Assembly: GCA_023252195.1 (NCBI GenBank)
Contig: JAHEXI010000023.1
Location: 1 to 53,346 of the forward strand
DNA length: 53,346 bases
DNA from: Pseudonocardiales bacterium
Lineage (GTDB): Bacteria; Actinomycetota; Actinomycetes; Mycobacteriales; Pseudonocardiaceae
Direction: 5' to 3'
The notes under the pieces are model-generated. The model worked only from the letters and a program-made list of their open reading frames with translations. It had not been told where the DNA came from and did not search any database. Positions 35,470 to 43,829 of this stretch are shown here, piece by piece (position 1 is the first letter of the stretch; each line of letters opens with the position of its first letter). Both the position numbers and the translations under genes were made by a program.

Positions 35470-36339
35470 ATGGATGCGCTTTCGCGATTCGAAGAGTTCG
35501 ACCTGCAGTTGTCCTCCGGGCGGGTGCATGCCGCTCGCAGCGGCGGGCATGGACCGCTGGTTGTCTGCTTTCCTGGGCTCTCCGCGAACCTCCGCAGTTT
35601 CGATTTCATCGGAGGCGCGCTAGCGGAGGCGGGCTTCCGAGTCGTCATGGTCGACCCTCGTGGCCGGGGCAGGAGCGAGTCGACGCCGCTGGGTACCTAC
35701 GGTTGGCCTGCTCACGCGGCCGACGTCGCCGAGGTGGCGGACCGGCTGGGCGCGGGCTCTATTCACCTTCTCGGCTGGTCCATGGGGGCCTATGTGGCGA
35801 TGCAGCTGGCGAGCACGAAGCCGCATCTCCTTGACAAGGTGGTGCTGATCGATGGTTGTGGGGCGCCCGGACAGTCGGCGAACGCGCTGATCCGGACGGT
35901 GATCGAGCGGCTTGGCGTGATCCACCCCTCGTCGCACCAGTACCTGCAGCTGGTCAAGCAAATGGGCACTATCGTCCCCTGGGATCCTCTGTGGGAGCGC
36001 TACTTCGCCTACGAGCTTGAGCCGGTGGCAGGCGGTGTGCGGGCTCGCGCCAGCCGGCCAGCCGTCACCGAGGACTTCGAGTACGGCGTCTCGCACGACC
36101 GGCGCCGACTCTGGCCGGCCCTGTCGATGCCCGCGCTGCTCGTGCGCGCCACCCAGCCGCTTGTTCCCGGCGGCCCTTTCATCGTCGATGAGGACGAGAG
36201 CGACGCCTTTGCGCAGTCGGTACCCGAAGCACGCGTGGTGGAGGTTGCTGCCAATCACTACGGGGTAGTCACCCATCCCAGGACGGCCGAGGCGATCCGG
36301 GAATTCCTGAAAAGCGACCATCCGGGAGGAGGCTCATAG
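35470..36339 (+). CDS. alpha/beta hydrolase
   Basis: 289 residues from the ATG at 35470. PLVVCFPGLSANLRSFDFIG is the oxyanion region, then VVMVDPRGRGRSESTPLGTY. The nucleophile elbow is HLLGWSMGAYVAMQL (GxSxG), and LPA-type LLVRATQPLVPGGPFIVDED and VEVAANHYGVVTHP carry the acid and the catalytic His. No signal peptide. Only 3 bp separate it from the SDR gene, so the two are co-transcribed, perhaps for hydrolysis of an ester followed by oxidation of the hydroxy acid. The substrate is unknown. Confidence 0.88.
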   Translation: MDALSRFEEFDLQLSSGRVHAARSGGHGPLVVCFPGLSANLRSFDFIGGALAEAGFRVVMVDPRGRGRSESTPLGTYGWPAHAADVAEVADRLGAGSIHLLGWSMGAYVAMQLASTKPHLLDKVVLIDGCGAPGQSANALIRTVIERLGVIHPSSHQYLQLVKQMGTIVPWDPLWERYFAYELEPVAGGVRARASRPAVTEDFEYGVSHDRRRLWPALSMPALLVRATQPLVPGGPFIVDEDESDAFAQSVPEARVVEVAANHYGVVTHPRTAEAIREFLKSDHPGGGS

Positions 36340-36342
36340 GGT

Positions 36343-37122
36343 ATGGAACCCAAAACAGTCGATCTGTCCGGCCGGCGTGCACTGGTCACCGGGGCCGCAT
36401 CAGGGATCGGGTTGGCCGTTGCCGACTGTCTCGCCCGATCGGGTGCTGACGTGCTGATGGTGGACCTGCCAGGTGAGCGGTTGGAGGAGCAGGCGGCAGC
36501 CGTGCCCGGCGCGTCAGCTCATTCAGCGGACCTCTCAGTTCGCAGCGACGTCCACCGCATCGCTACGGAGGCATCCGAGGTGGACGTCCTCGTCAACAAT
36601 GCCGGTCTCCAGCACGTGAGCCCGATAGAGTCGTTCGACGAGGCGCGATGGGACTTGATTTTGGCGGTCATGCTGACGGCACCGTTTGTTCTTACGAAAC
36701 GTCTCATCGGCGGGATGTACGAGCGGCGATGGGGCCGGATTATCAACATCTCCTCAGTGCACGGATTGGTCGCCTCCAGTCACAAGTCGGCCTACGTCTG
36801 CGCCAAACATGGGCTGGTGGGGCTTACCAAGACCGTGGCGCTGGAAGCCAGCGCCCACGGCGAGGCGAACATCAGCGTCAACGCCCTCTGCCCGTCCTAC
36901 GTGCGGACGCCTCTGGTCGAGAAGCAGATCGCCGACCAGGCCGCGCTGCACGGAATCCCGGAGAGCGAGGTGGTGGAGAAGGTGCTGCTTGACCGCAACG
37001 CCGTCAAGCGGCTGATCGAGCCCGCGGAAGTAGCCGGTATGGCCGCGTTCCTCTGCCGGGACGATATGTGGTCGGTGACCGGTCGGGCGCTCACTATGGA
37101 CGCCGGCTGGCTGTCGCACTGA
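36343..37122 (+). CDS. SDR oxidoreductase, 3-hydroxybutyrate dehydrogenase type
   Basis: 259 residues. RRALVTGAASGIGLAVADCL is the NAD-binding motif, then VDVLVNNAGLQHVSPIESFD. IINISSVHGLVASSHKSAYV with CAKHG contains the catalytic Ser...Tyr-x-x-x-Lys. The HGLVAS...KSAYV.AKHG pattern and VNALCPSYVRTPLVEKQIAD are typical of D-3-hydroxybutyrate dehydrogenases, which oxidise 3-hydroxybutyrate to acetoacetate with NAD+. The upstream hydrolase and nearby enoyl-CoA hydratase suit short hydroxy-acid catabolism. Exact specificity is inferred. Confidence 0.85.
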   Translation: MEPKTVDLSGRRALVTGAASGIGLAVADCLARSGADVLMVDLPGERLEEQAAAVPGASAHSADLSVRSDVHRIATEASEVDVLVNNAGLQHVSPIESFDEARWDLILAVMLTAPFVLTKRLIGGMYERRWGRIINISSVHGLVASSHKSAYVCAKHGLVGLTKTVALEASAHGEANISVNALCPSYVRTPLVEKQIADQAALHGIPESEVVEKVLLDRNAVKRLIEPAEVAGMAAFLCRDDMWSVTGRALTMDAGWLSH

Positions 37123-37230
37123 CTCCGCAGGCAGCGATGGGGATCAACGCAACACCGCTGGAGAGGCGGCCTCCAAATCGGTTTCGATCTCGCGCAGGAT
37201 GCCGTGTCGCTGGCGCGAGGCGATGAACAG

Positions 37231-38583
37231 TCACCCGCCTCCCACCGCCATGTAAGCCAGGAAGATGTACGGGAAGAGGACAACCGGGTAGGCGGGCAGC
37301 GGGTAAAAACTGCCGACGGTCGGCACCAGCAGGAACACGAAGGCAAGCACCGCCACGACCACGTTGCGGGGCTTGATCTCGCCGAGTTTGCGCAGATGGA
37401 TCGGTGCGGCCACGGACACCATGAAGTAGGCCAGCAGAAACCCGAACGCGGCCAGCGTGCCGGCGCCGTTGAAGACGGTCACCACGTCGATCTGCGTGGA
37501 CCAGATGGCGGGCACCGCGAACATCAGCAGGATGTAGGCGCTGAGCGCGGCAGCCGGAGTTGCGTTGGCGGTATGCACCTTCCCGAGCCCGGTGGGGAAG
37601 ACCGAGTGCCGGGCCATCGGGTAAATGATCCGGGCGCCGGCGTTGAGGCAAGACAGGGAGAGCGCGAAGAAGCTGATCATCGCGCCGAGCGAGAGCGGGA
37701 GCTTGAAGTAGCCCACCTTGTTGAGGTCGGCGAGGGTGTTGAGCGGGGTGGCAAGGGTGTCCAAGGTGTCGTGCTGGCCTTGGGTACCGAACACCTCGAC
37801 GTATCCCATGAAGACGAAAAACAGGCCGGTGAGAATGAGGCTCCAGATCACCGCCTTCGGGATGGTTCGTAGCGGATTCCGGGCTTCGCCGCCGAGTGCG
37901 GTGGCGCTTTCAAAACCGACCAGGCTGAAGATGCAGGCGACGACGGCGAGGCTCATGCCACGAAACGTCACACCCGTGAGATGGACCTGGGCAGTGTCAA
38001 TGACGATTCCGTGTTTGAAGAGCACAATTGCCGCGAGCGCCAGGATGCACAGTACCGAAAGTCCCTCAAGGATGAGCGTCAGCATAGAGGACAGCCGGAT
38101 GTCCTTCACCGCCAGCGTCCAGCAGAACACCGCGCTGATCGCGAAGAAGACGAAGGCCGGAATGGAGGTGTGGATCCCCACGATGTCAAGGAACTGCCGT
38201 GAGAAGATGGTGAACCCGGTCATTCCGGCTACCCCGATGAACAGGTACGACCAGATCAGCGTCCACCCGGAGAGAACACCGCCGACCGCGCCGAGACCGC
38301 GCCCAGTATAGGCGTACATCGAGCCGGGAGAGGTGGATCGGCGGGCGAACTGGTTGAGGTTGAACACCACGAAGAGCAGCATCGCGGTGCCGAACAGATA
38401 GGCCAGCCAAGTGCCCTGTCCGGCATTGGAAAAAGCCAATGGGATGATGAGGACCGCGGTCATCGTGGGTGAGATGAGAGCGATCGACTGGGCTAGCAGC
38501 GCGGGAAATCCCAGCGCATCTGGCCGCAGTTCCGATGATGCCACCCCGCTGGTGGACGGTGGCTGTGTGCGGACACTTGTCAC
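37231..38583 (-). CDS. APC-family amino acid/amine permease, C-terminus cut by a nonsense codon
   Basis: 450 residues from the GTG at 38583 (GGAGG about 10 nt upstream). About 12 hydrophobic membrane spans are visible, with the APC-family start FPALLAQSIALISPTMTAVL and the conserved VGFESATALGGEARNP. Translation stops at a TGA (37231-37233). The same frame continues LFIASRQRHGILREIETDLE, then AASPAVLR, to a second TGA at 37144-37146. The extension looks like the usual cytoplasmic tail, so the TGA probably replaces a TGG. Loss of 28 tail residues may leave transport intact. It likely imports an amino acid or amine. Confidence 0.85.
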   Translation of the reverse strand: MTSVRTQPPSTSGVASSELRPDALGFPALLAQSIALISPTMTAVLIIPLAFSNAGQGTWLAYLFGTAMLLFVVFNLNQFARRSTSPGSMYAYTGRGLGAVGGVLSGWTLIWSYLFIGVAGMTGFTIFSRQFLDIVGIHTSIPAFVFFAISAVFCWTLAVKDIRLSSMLTLILEGLSVLCILALAAIVLFKHGIVIDTAQVHLTGVTFRGMSLAVVACIFSLVGFESATALGGEARNPLRTIPKAVIWSLILTGLFFVFMGYVEVFGTQGQHDTLDTLATPLNTLADLNKVGYFKLPLSLGAMISFFALSLSCLNAGARIIYPMARHSVFPTGLGKVHTANATPAAALSAYILLMFAVPAIWSTQIDVVTVFNGAGTLAAFGFLLAYFMVSVAAPIHLRKLGEIKPRNVVVAVLAFVFLLVPTVGSFYPLPAYPVVLFPYIFLAYMAVGGG

Positions 38584-38720
38584 AAGGCTCAGACCTCCGG
38601 AAGTTGGATGAGGATCGCAGTTGAGGTCGGCAGGTTGCCTTGATTCCGCAGGGGCGACGACCCATGAGTCCAGGGTGGCAATTTGCTTGCTCGTCCCACG
38701 CAACAGTCGCTGATTGTCAC

Positions 38721-39605
38721 CTAGGTGAGTACCGCCTGGTCGCCGCGCCGGATATTCCCCGGGGTCGCGACGACTGCGTAGACGCCCGCGCAGGGGGATA
38801 ATCCGTCGCTGCCGACGACGATCCTGTTGTGTCGGGCGAGTGTGCGCAGAACGTTCGTGTCATGCGGCAGGTTCTCCTGCGCGAGGGTGGTCATCACACA
38901 CCGCGGATCGGGCTGTATGACGTCGATGTCGACATCGCCGATCATGAGACGGTGGTCGAGCCAGGAGTTCTCGACGAATCCCCAGCCAGCCGTAGCCACG
39001 ATCACGTTCATGCGGAAACGGCGTTCGTCGACGCGGCTCTGCGGCGCCAGCTCACGCAGCCGCTCGAGGGTTGAGGTGGTCAGCACGGAAAGCGGAAAAA
39101 GGTCGAAAAAAGAGCCTTCGGGAACCGGTGACGGCTGACCTACCTCTGCGAAGAACGCCGATCCGGTCCGCGCCTCGACCATTGTGTCTCGGTTCCCGGC
39201 CGGGTCCAGCCCGTCAACGTCTGGGTAGTATTGATCGATGGTGGAGTCCGCTGGGGCGGTCCGCGCCAGTCGCACCTTGCGTCCGAGGAAGTCTGACAGG
39301 ACGGTGTCGGCATCGGGCGCATCGCTGGTCACCGATGCGCCATCGGGTAGCGTGATCCGTACCGGGGGCGGGTCCTCGCCCGGGTGGGGAGGCTCCAGGA
39401 ACCGCGCTCGACAGTGCAGCATATTCGGCCACAGCCTCGGGTTCTTCGCGCTCACGACCTTTCCCGTCGCCGTGTCTATCAGCGCGTAAGCGCGGTCACC
39501 GGCAAGACCGGAGCTACTCACCTCGGTGGCGTCGAGCTCCTCGCCCAGCATGGACTTGACCGGGAACCTCCACAGCGCAGCGATGGTTCCCACCTCTTCG
39601 GCCAT
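38721..39605 (-). CDS. MOSC domain protein (MOSC N-terminal beta-barrel family)
   Basis: 294 residues from the ATG at 39605 (GGGGGG about 6 nt upstream; the ATG at 39611 is possible). GTIAALWRFPVKSMLGEELD and GLAGDRAYALIDTATGKVVS form the N-terminal barrel. The MOSC core has RMNVIVATAGWGFVENSWLD and the conserved Cys in DVIQPDPRCVMTTLAQENLP. Proteins of this family (YcbX/mARC-like) bind molybdenum cofactor through that Cys and reduce N-hydroxylated compounds. No ferredoxin domain is fused, so an external electron donor is needed. Confidence 0.85.
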   Translation of the reverse strand: MAEEVGTIAALWRFPVKSMLGEELDATEVSSSGLAGDRAYALIDTATGKVVSAKNPRLWPNMLHCRARFLEPPHPGEDPPPVRITLPDGASVTSDAPDADTVLSDFLGRKVRLARTAPADSTIDQYYPDVDGLDPAGNRDTMVEARTGSAFFAEVGQPSPVPEGSFFDLFPLSVLTTSTLERLRELAPQSRVDERRFRMNVIVATAGWGFVENSWLDHRLMIGDVDIDVIQPDPRCVMTTLAQENLPHDTNVLRTLARHNRIVVGSDGLSPCAGVYAVVATPGNIRRGDQAVLT

Positions 39606-39611
39606 CGTCAT

Positions 39612-39940
39612 TCCCCCCTGCAACACTGCGCGCCACGCGTTTCGTGTACGGATCGAGGCGCGGATGGACTTTCCCTGAAACCTGGCTCTTCGCGACATTC
39701 GGTTCGATCGGCCCGGTTTGTTCGAATGGTCATGGTGGCCTTCTCGTCAAACGGGCGACGGCCGCCGTCTCATCGAAACGTCCGGTTACCGGCGTCTACG
39801 GTCGCAGGTCCGCGTTGCGTGCCGATGACGTGATAATGACTTGCTGATCACGCCGCGAAGTAGCATGCTCACGCCAGGGCGGTCGTGGACCGGGGTGGTG
39901 CCGTGGCCCGCCGGGTTTGCCCGTGGTCTGGGGGGTCGGG
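39612..39940. other. gene-free interval upstream of the SARP gene
   Basis: This 330-base divergent intergenic region separates the MOSC gene from the biosynthetic locus. I see no gene and no long palindrome. It must contain the promoters of both neighbours. Confidence 0.4.
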
Positions 39941-40885
39941 GTGGGGACGAGGTTTGAGTTCAAACTGCTGGGCCCGCTGGAGGTGTGCGCCGGTGGGTGT
40001 CCGGTGCCGATCCCGGCGGCCAAGCAGCGGGTGGTTCTCGCCTCGTTGCTTGTCGACGCCGGCCGCGTCGTCGCGGTCGATCAATTGATTAATCGGCTTT
40101 GGGACAACGCCGTACCGGACGGTGCTCAGGGTACCTTGCGTAGTTATGTAATGCGATTGCGTCAAGCCTTATACACTACCGCAGCCACCGGTCCGATCGT
40201 GACCTGCGCTGAGGGATATTACATTGATTTGTCCGGCCATGCGCTCGACCTGAACCGTTTCGAAACTCTGATTCGCCAGGCGAGGACCGCCACTGCCCAG
40301 GGCCGATCGGACCGGGCATCTGCACTGTTGTCCAATGCGCTGGTATTGTGGCGCAGTGAGCCATTGTCGAATGTGCCATCAGACGTCCTGCGCCGGGAGG
40401 TTCTCCCGAGGCTAGGTGAGCAATGGCTGCTGGCCCGAGAACTGCGCATCGATGCTGCCCTCGATGTGGGCCATCACCAGGAGATGACCGCGGAGCTGGG
40501 TGAGCTAACGACGCGTTATCCGCTACGGGAGCGATTCGGGGCGCAACGCATGCTCGCCCTTTACCGCTCGGGCCGTCAGGCTGAAGCGCTGGACAGCTAC
40601 CGCAGCCTCAGCACGCTGTTGGCCGGGGACCTGGGGATCAATCCCAGTCCTGAACTGCGATCACTTCACCACGCCATTCTGACCAATGATCCGTGTCTGC
40701 GGTTGGCTTTTCCGACCGGCGCGCTGAAGTGTTCGAAATCGACGGATCAGTCCCGCCGACGGACCCGGACGTCGCGCGCACAACAACTGCGACCCCGAAG
40801 GCGTCCGACACTGCCGGTGTGGGCAAAAAGAGCGGGCGTGCCCTGCTCGACAGCGCAAGACGCCAGGGGGCAGATTGGCGGATAG
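39941..40885 (+). CDS. SARP-family transcriptional activator
   Basis: About 314 residues; the start is uncertain (GTG at 39941 chosen, with others at 39923 and 39917). FEFKLLGPLEVCAGG begins an OmpR-type winged helix (VVLASLLVDAGRVVAVDQLI, then GTLRSYVMRLRQAL). A bacterial transcriptional activation domain (BTAD, about residues 100-245) ends with LYRSGRQAEALDSYRSLSTL and LGINPSPELRSLHHAIL. SARPs activate antibiotic gene clusters by binding direct repeats near -35. The last about 60 residues are basic and overlap the next frame by 193 bp, so the true C-terminus is questionable. Confidence 0.85.
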   Translation: MGTRFEFKLLGPLEVCAGGCPVPIPAAKQRVVLASLLVDAGRVVAVDQLINRLWDNAVPDGAQGTLRSYVMRLRQALYTTAATGPIVTCAEGYYIDLSGHALDLNRFETLIRQARTATAQGRSDRASALLSNALVLWRSEPLSNVPSDVLRREVLPRLGEQWLLARELRIDAALDVGHHQEMTAELGELTTRYPLRERFGAQRMLALYRSGRQAEALDSYRSLSTLLAGDLGINPSPELRSLHHAILTNDPCLRLAFPTGALKCSKSTDQSRRRTRTSRAQQLRPRRRPTLPVWAKRAGVPCSTAQDARGQIGG

Positions 40886-42066
40886 CGCAGGATCTGGGAC
40901 TGTTAGAACGCGAACGCGAGCTACAGGCGCTCGACGCGCTGATCGTGGCGGCGTGTCTGGGGTCGGGTCAGCTGGTAAGGGTGGAGGCCGCCGCCGGTGT
41001 CGGCAAGACCCGGTTACTGGCCGCGGCCCGAGCCCTTGCCCGGCGGGCCGGCATGCGAGTGCTGGCCGCGCGCGGCTCAGAGCTTGAGCGCGAGTTCGCC
41101 TATGGCGTCGTGCGACAGCTGTTCGAGCTGGCCTTGGCAAGTGCAGACAGAGCCGAGCGGGACGATCTGCTCGCCGGTGCGGCTCGGCAAGTCGCGGTGC
41201 TTTTCGACCAGGTTGACGCTCCGGGAAGCAGCGGAGATATATCGTTCGCCCTGCTACACGGGTTGTTCTTGCTGACGGCGAACCTGGCCGAGGGTCCGTT
41301 GATGCTGCTTATCGACGATCTGCACTGGTCAGATGGGCCATCGCTGCGTTTCCTGGCCTACCTCATGCCCCGGTTGGAAGGGTTGCCGCTCTTAGTGGTG
41401 GTGGCGTTGCGGCCCGCAGAGCCGGCTGTCGACCAACACCTGCTCGCCCAGGTCACCACTGACCCGCAAGCCAGGATGCTGCGTCCAGCGCCGCTGAGCG
41501 CGGCGGCATCCGCACAGCTCGTCCGTACAGTGCTGGCCGGACGAGCCGAGGACGCGTTCTGCCTCGCCTGTCACACCGCCACGGCTGGCAACCCGCTGCT
41601 ATTGCGTGAGCTCATCGAGGCCGCCGCTGCCGAGGGTCTTGACGCGACCTCCGCTGGAGTGACACGCCTGCACGAGATCGGCCCGCAAGCAGTCCAGCGA
41701 CGGGTGGCCCTGCGGCTGGCACGGCTGGGATCGTCAGCTGCCGTCTTTTGTGGCGCGCTGGCCATCCTGGGTGATAATGCGACACTGACTCACGTGGCGG
41801 CCCTAGCCGGGTTGGCACCCGCAGAAGCCCTGCAGACCGCCCGTCTGCTCGTTGACATCGAGGTCGTGCACCAGAACCCGCGCTCGCCACGCGAGCCAAC
41901 GAGCACCGCCACGATCAGCTTCGTCCATCCGCTGATCCGGGCAGCGGTGTACGAGGGACTGGCAGCGGCTGAACGGCTGGACGGCCACGCCCGCGCGGCA
42001 CGCCTACTGGCCGACAGCGGACCGGAGTGCGGAGTGGATCACCGCTTGGGCTGCCCTGTCATGTAA
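40693..42066 (+). CDS. LAL-type LuxR regulator, N-terminal ATPase half only
   Basis: 457 codons. LLERERELQALDALIVAACL starts the LAL similarity at about residue 68, so the first 60 residues overlapping the SARP may be spurious. Walker A is EAAAGVGKTRLLAAARALA, then LEREFAYGVVRQLFELAL and Walker B LMLLIDDLHWSDGPSLRFLA. TISFVHPLIRAAVYEGLAAA precedes the normal TPR region. The frame ends at a TAA inside an 18-bp tandem repeat after GPECGVDHRLG. LAL proteins are normally about 900 residues with a C-terminal LuxR helix-turn-helix, which is missing. The product would lack a DNA-binding domain. Confidence 0.75.
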   Translation: MSAVGFSDRRAEVFEIDGSVPPTDPDVARTTTATPKASDTAGVGKKSGRALLDSARRQGADWRIAQDLGLLERERELQALDALIVAACLGSGQLVRVEAAAGVGKTRLLAAARALARRAGMRVLAARGSELEREFAYGVVRQLFELALASADRAERDDLLAGAARQVAVLFDQVDAPGSSGDISFALLHGLFLLTANLAEGPLMLLIDDLHWSDGPSLRFLAYLMPRLEGLPLLVVVALRPAEPAVDQHLLAQVTTDPQARMLRPAPLSAAASAQLVRTVLAGRAEDAFCLACHTATAGNPLLLRELIEAAAAEGLDATSAGVTRLHEIGPQAVQRRVALRLARLGSSAAVFCGALAILGDNATLTHVAALAGLAPAEALQTARLLVDIEVVHQNPRSPREPTSTATISFVHPLIRAAVYEGLAAAERLDGHARAARLLADSGPECGVDHRLGCPVM

Positions 42067-42085
42067 CGCTGCCCTGTCATGTAAC
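42050..42085 (+). repeat. 18-bp tandem duplication at the truncation point of the LAL gene
   Basis: GCTGCCCTGTCATGTAAC occurs twice in succession (42050-42067 and 42068-42085). Each copy contains the TAA that ends the frame. It marks the site where the C-terminal half of the gene was lost. Confidence 0.8.
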
Positions 42086-42184
42086 AAGGGCGTGTCACTA
42101 TGCGATTGATTACCGGGGGCTAGCCTGGAAGGAACGCCCAGGTGTACCGGATGTTACTTGCGATGTACCCGGCTTCGGTGTGAA

Positions 42185-42853
42185 ATGATCTTTTTCACCA
42201 CCTTCGTCACGCTGATTCGACGGCGGCAAGAGGGAGCGGGAAGACGCCTGGGTTCTCCGGCTCGGGTAGAGGGCAATACGGTCCTGCTACCCATCGGAAC
42301 GGAAGTGCAAGTAGGTGACTACTTAGAGTATCGCCTGCCGAGCGATGAGTTACGGACGATGGGCGTGATCGACGTTGTGCACCCGCACATGCCCGATGCG
42401 ACTGCAATTGACGATCACATTGAGGCTACCTGCGTGTTGAGTAGGCGCAAGTCGACCCCCGAAATCACAACTCCGACCCTGCATCCTACGATTTCTGTTG
42501 CCCTTGCGCTGGTCGCGGATGGACGGATGTCCGAGGCGGTTTGCGAAGCGCTACAGTTGGTCGAAGAACGAGTCAGATCGCTTACGGCGAGCGCCGATTC
42601 CGGACTCGCTCTGATGGAGTCTGTGTTCGGTGCTCGGGTACCGCAACTTGACATCACCACCACAACGGGCCAGGCGGCTGAGGACGAGCGCGAGGGTTTC
42701 CGGCTGTTGTTCGAAGGTGCCATTCTTGGGCTGCGAAACCCGCACCGTACCGGCAGAGCTGCTTTTGCTGCATTGGACGAGGCCTTAGAGTGCCTGGCGG
42801 TAGCCAGTATGCTGATGCGCCGTCTGGACCGCGCCGAGGACAGGCTGGGCTGA
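42185..42853 (+). CDS. TIGR02391 (Ymh)-like protein
   Basis: 222 residues from the ATG at 42185 (an in-frame start at 42158 is possible). The N-terminal about 85 residues form a small beta domain (VLLPIGTEVQVGDYLEYRLP, then HIEATCV). From residue 100 the TIGR02391 domain follows: LHPTISVALALVADGRMSEA, VCEALQLVEERVRSL, EREGFRLLFEGAILGLRNPH and a final ALECLAVASMLMRRLDRAED. This family, often linked to phage, abortive-infection or restriction loci, has a HEPN-like helical look with a GLRNP...H motif. The biochemical role is unknown. Its place between an LAL remnant and an ABC gene in a biosynthetic locus is odd. Confidence 0.7.
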   Translation: MIFFTTFVTLIRRRQEGAGRRLGSPARVEGNTVLLPIGTEVQVGDYLEYRLPSDELRTMGVIDVVHPHMPDATAIDDHIEATCVLSRRKSTPEITTPTLHPTISVALALVADGRMSEAVCEALQLVEERVRSLTASADSGLALMESVFGARVPQLDITTTTGQAAEDEREGFRLLFEGAILGLRNPHRTGRAAFAALDEALECLAVASMLMRRLDRAEDRLG

Positions 42854-42862
42854 CCTCGGCAA

Positions 42863-43726
42863 TCATGTCCAGGTGTCCTCGAGCGACCTGTAGCGCGGGG
42901 TCAACTCCTGGATGGGGATGTAATGCGCCGCGGCAGCCGACGCGATCCGCCATGCGTCCAAGCCGGTGACCAACAGACCACCGCCAGGTTCGGCGCGCAC
43001 CGTAGCGCCCATGCCGGTCAGCACCCTGGTTAGCCCGCCGGTCCGGGGGGAGCGCACGAACACGTCGCGCCGAAGACGCTCGGTCAGCTCTCGAGCGGAG
43101 GTCTCGGTGATCAACTCGCCGCGCCGGATGACGAGCATCTTGTCGGCTGTCAGCGCCATCTCACTCATGTGCTTGCTCGTCACCAGAACCGTCCGGCCCT
43201 GAGCGGCCAGCGACCTCATGAGACCGCGAAGCCACCGGATGCCCTCCTGGTCCAGACCGTGCATCGGCTCGTCGAATAGCAGGACACCTGGGTCGCCGAG
43301 CAGCGCGCTGGCGACCCCAAGCCGCTGCCGCATGCCGGCGGAGAAATCACCAATCCGCTTTCCGGTCACCGCCGAAAGCCCGACCTCGTCGAGCACCTCG
43401 GCCACCCGCAGCCGACCGATACCATTACCTTCCGCTAGGCACCGAAGGTGTTCCGTCGCACTGCGCCCGCCGGGCATTGTGCCGGTGTCGAGTAGCGCCC
43501 CCACCGTATGCATCGGCCGGTCGATGGTGGCGTAGCGCTGCCCGTTCACCAGCGCTGTGCCGGACGTCGGGGCGTCCAGGCCTAGGATGAGACGCATCGT
43601 GGTCGACTTTCCGGCACCGTTCGAGCCGAGGACGCCAGTCACCGCACCAGGCCAGGCGGTGAACGACAGCCGGTTCACTGCCCGCTCCTGGCCATAGTCC
43701 TTGGTCAGTTCGCGTACCTCGATCAT
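42863..43726 (-). CDS. ABC transporter ATP-binding protein (bacitracin/lantibiotic-immunity type)
   Basis: 287 residues from the ATG at 43726. LTKDYGQERAVNRLSFTAWP, Walker A VLGSNGAGKSTTMRLIL, the signature DFSAGMRQRLGVASALL and Walker B GVLLFDEPMHGLD, where the H-loop-preceding dipeptide is MH. C-terminal residues (GMGATVRAEPGGGLLVTGLD) match BcrA/NatA-type exporters. No permease gene is adjacent, so the membrane partner is outside the window or lost. It is divergent from the sensor kinase gene (100 bp), a usual layout for drug-responsive export systems. Confidence 0.85.
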   Translation of the reverse strand: MIEVRELTKDYGQERAVNRLSFTAWPGAVTGVLGSNGAGKSTTMRLILGLDAPTSGTALVNGQRYATIDRPMHTVGALLDTGTMPGGRSATEHLRCLAEGNGIGRLRVAEVLDEVGLSAVTGKRIGDFSAGMRQRLGVASALLGDPGVLLFDEPMHGLDQEGIRWLRGLMRSLAAQGRTVLVTSKHMSEMALTADKMLVIRRGELITETSARELTERLRRDVFVRSPRTGGLTRVLTGMGATVRAEPGGGLLVTGLDAWRIASAAAAHYIPIQELTPRYRSLEDTWT

Positions 43727-43829
43727 GCTGGCAATGCTGACACGTGCAAGGCGCGCGCACATCGGAGTAAGGTCCGGACTTGGGGATCGGACCCTGCTCC
43801 GATCCGCTGATCCGGAGATTGCGGCTACC

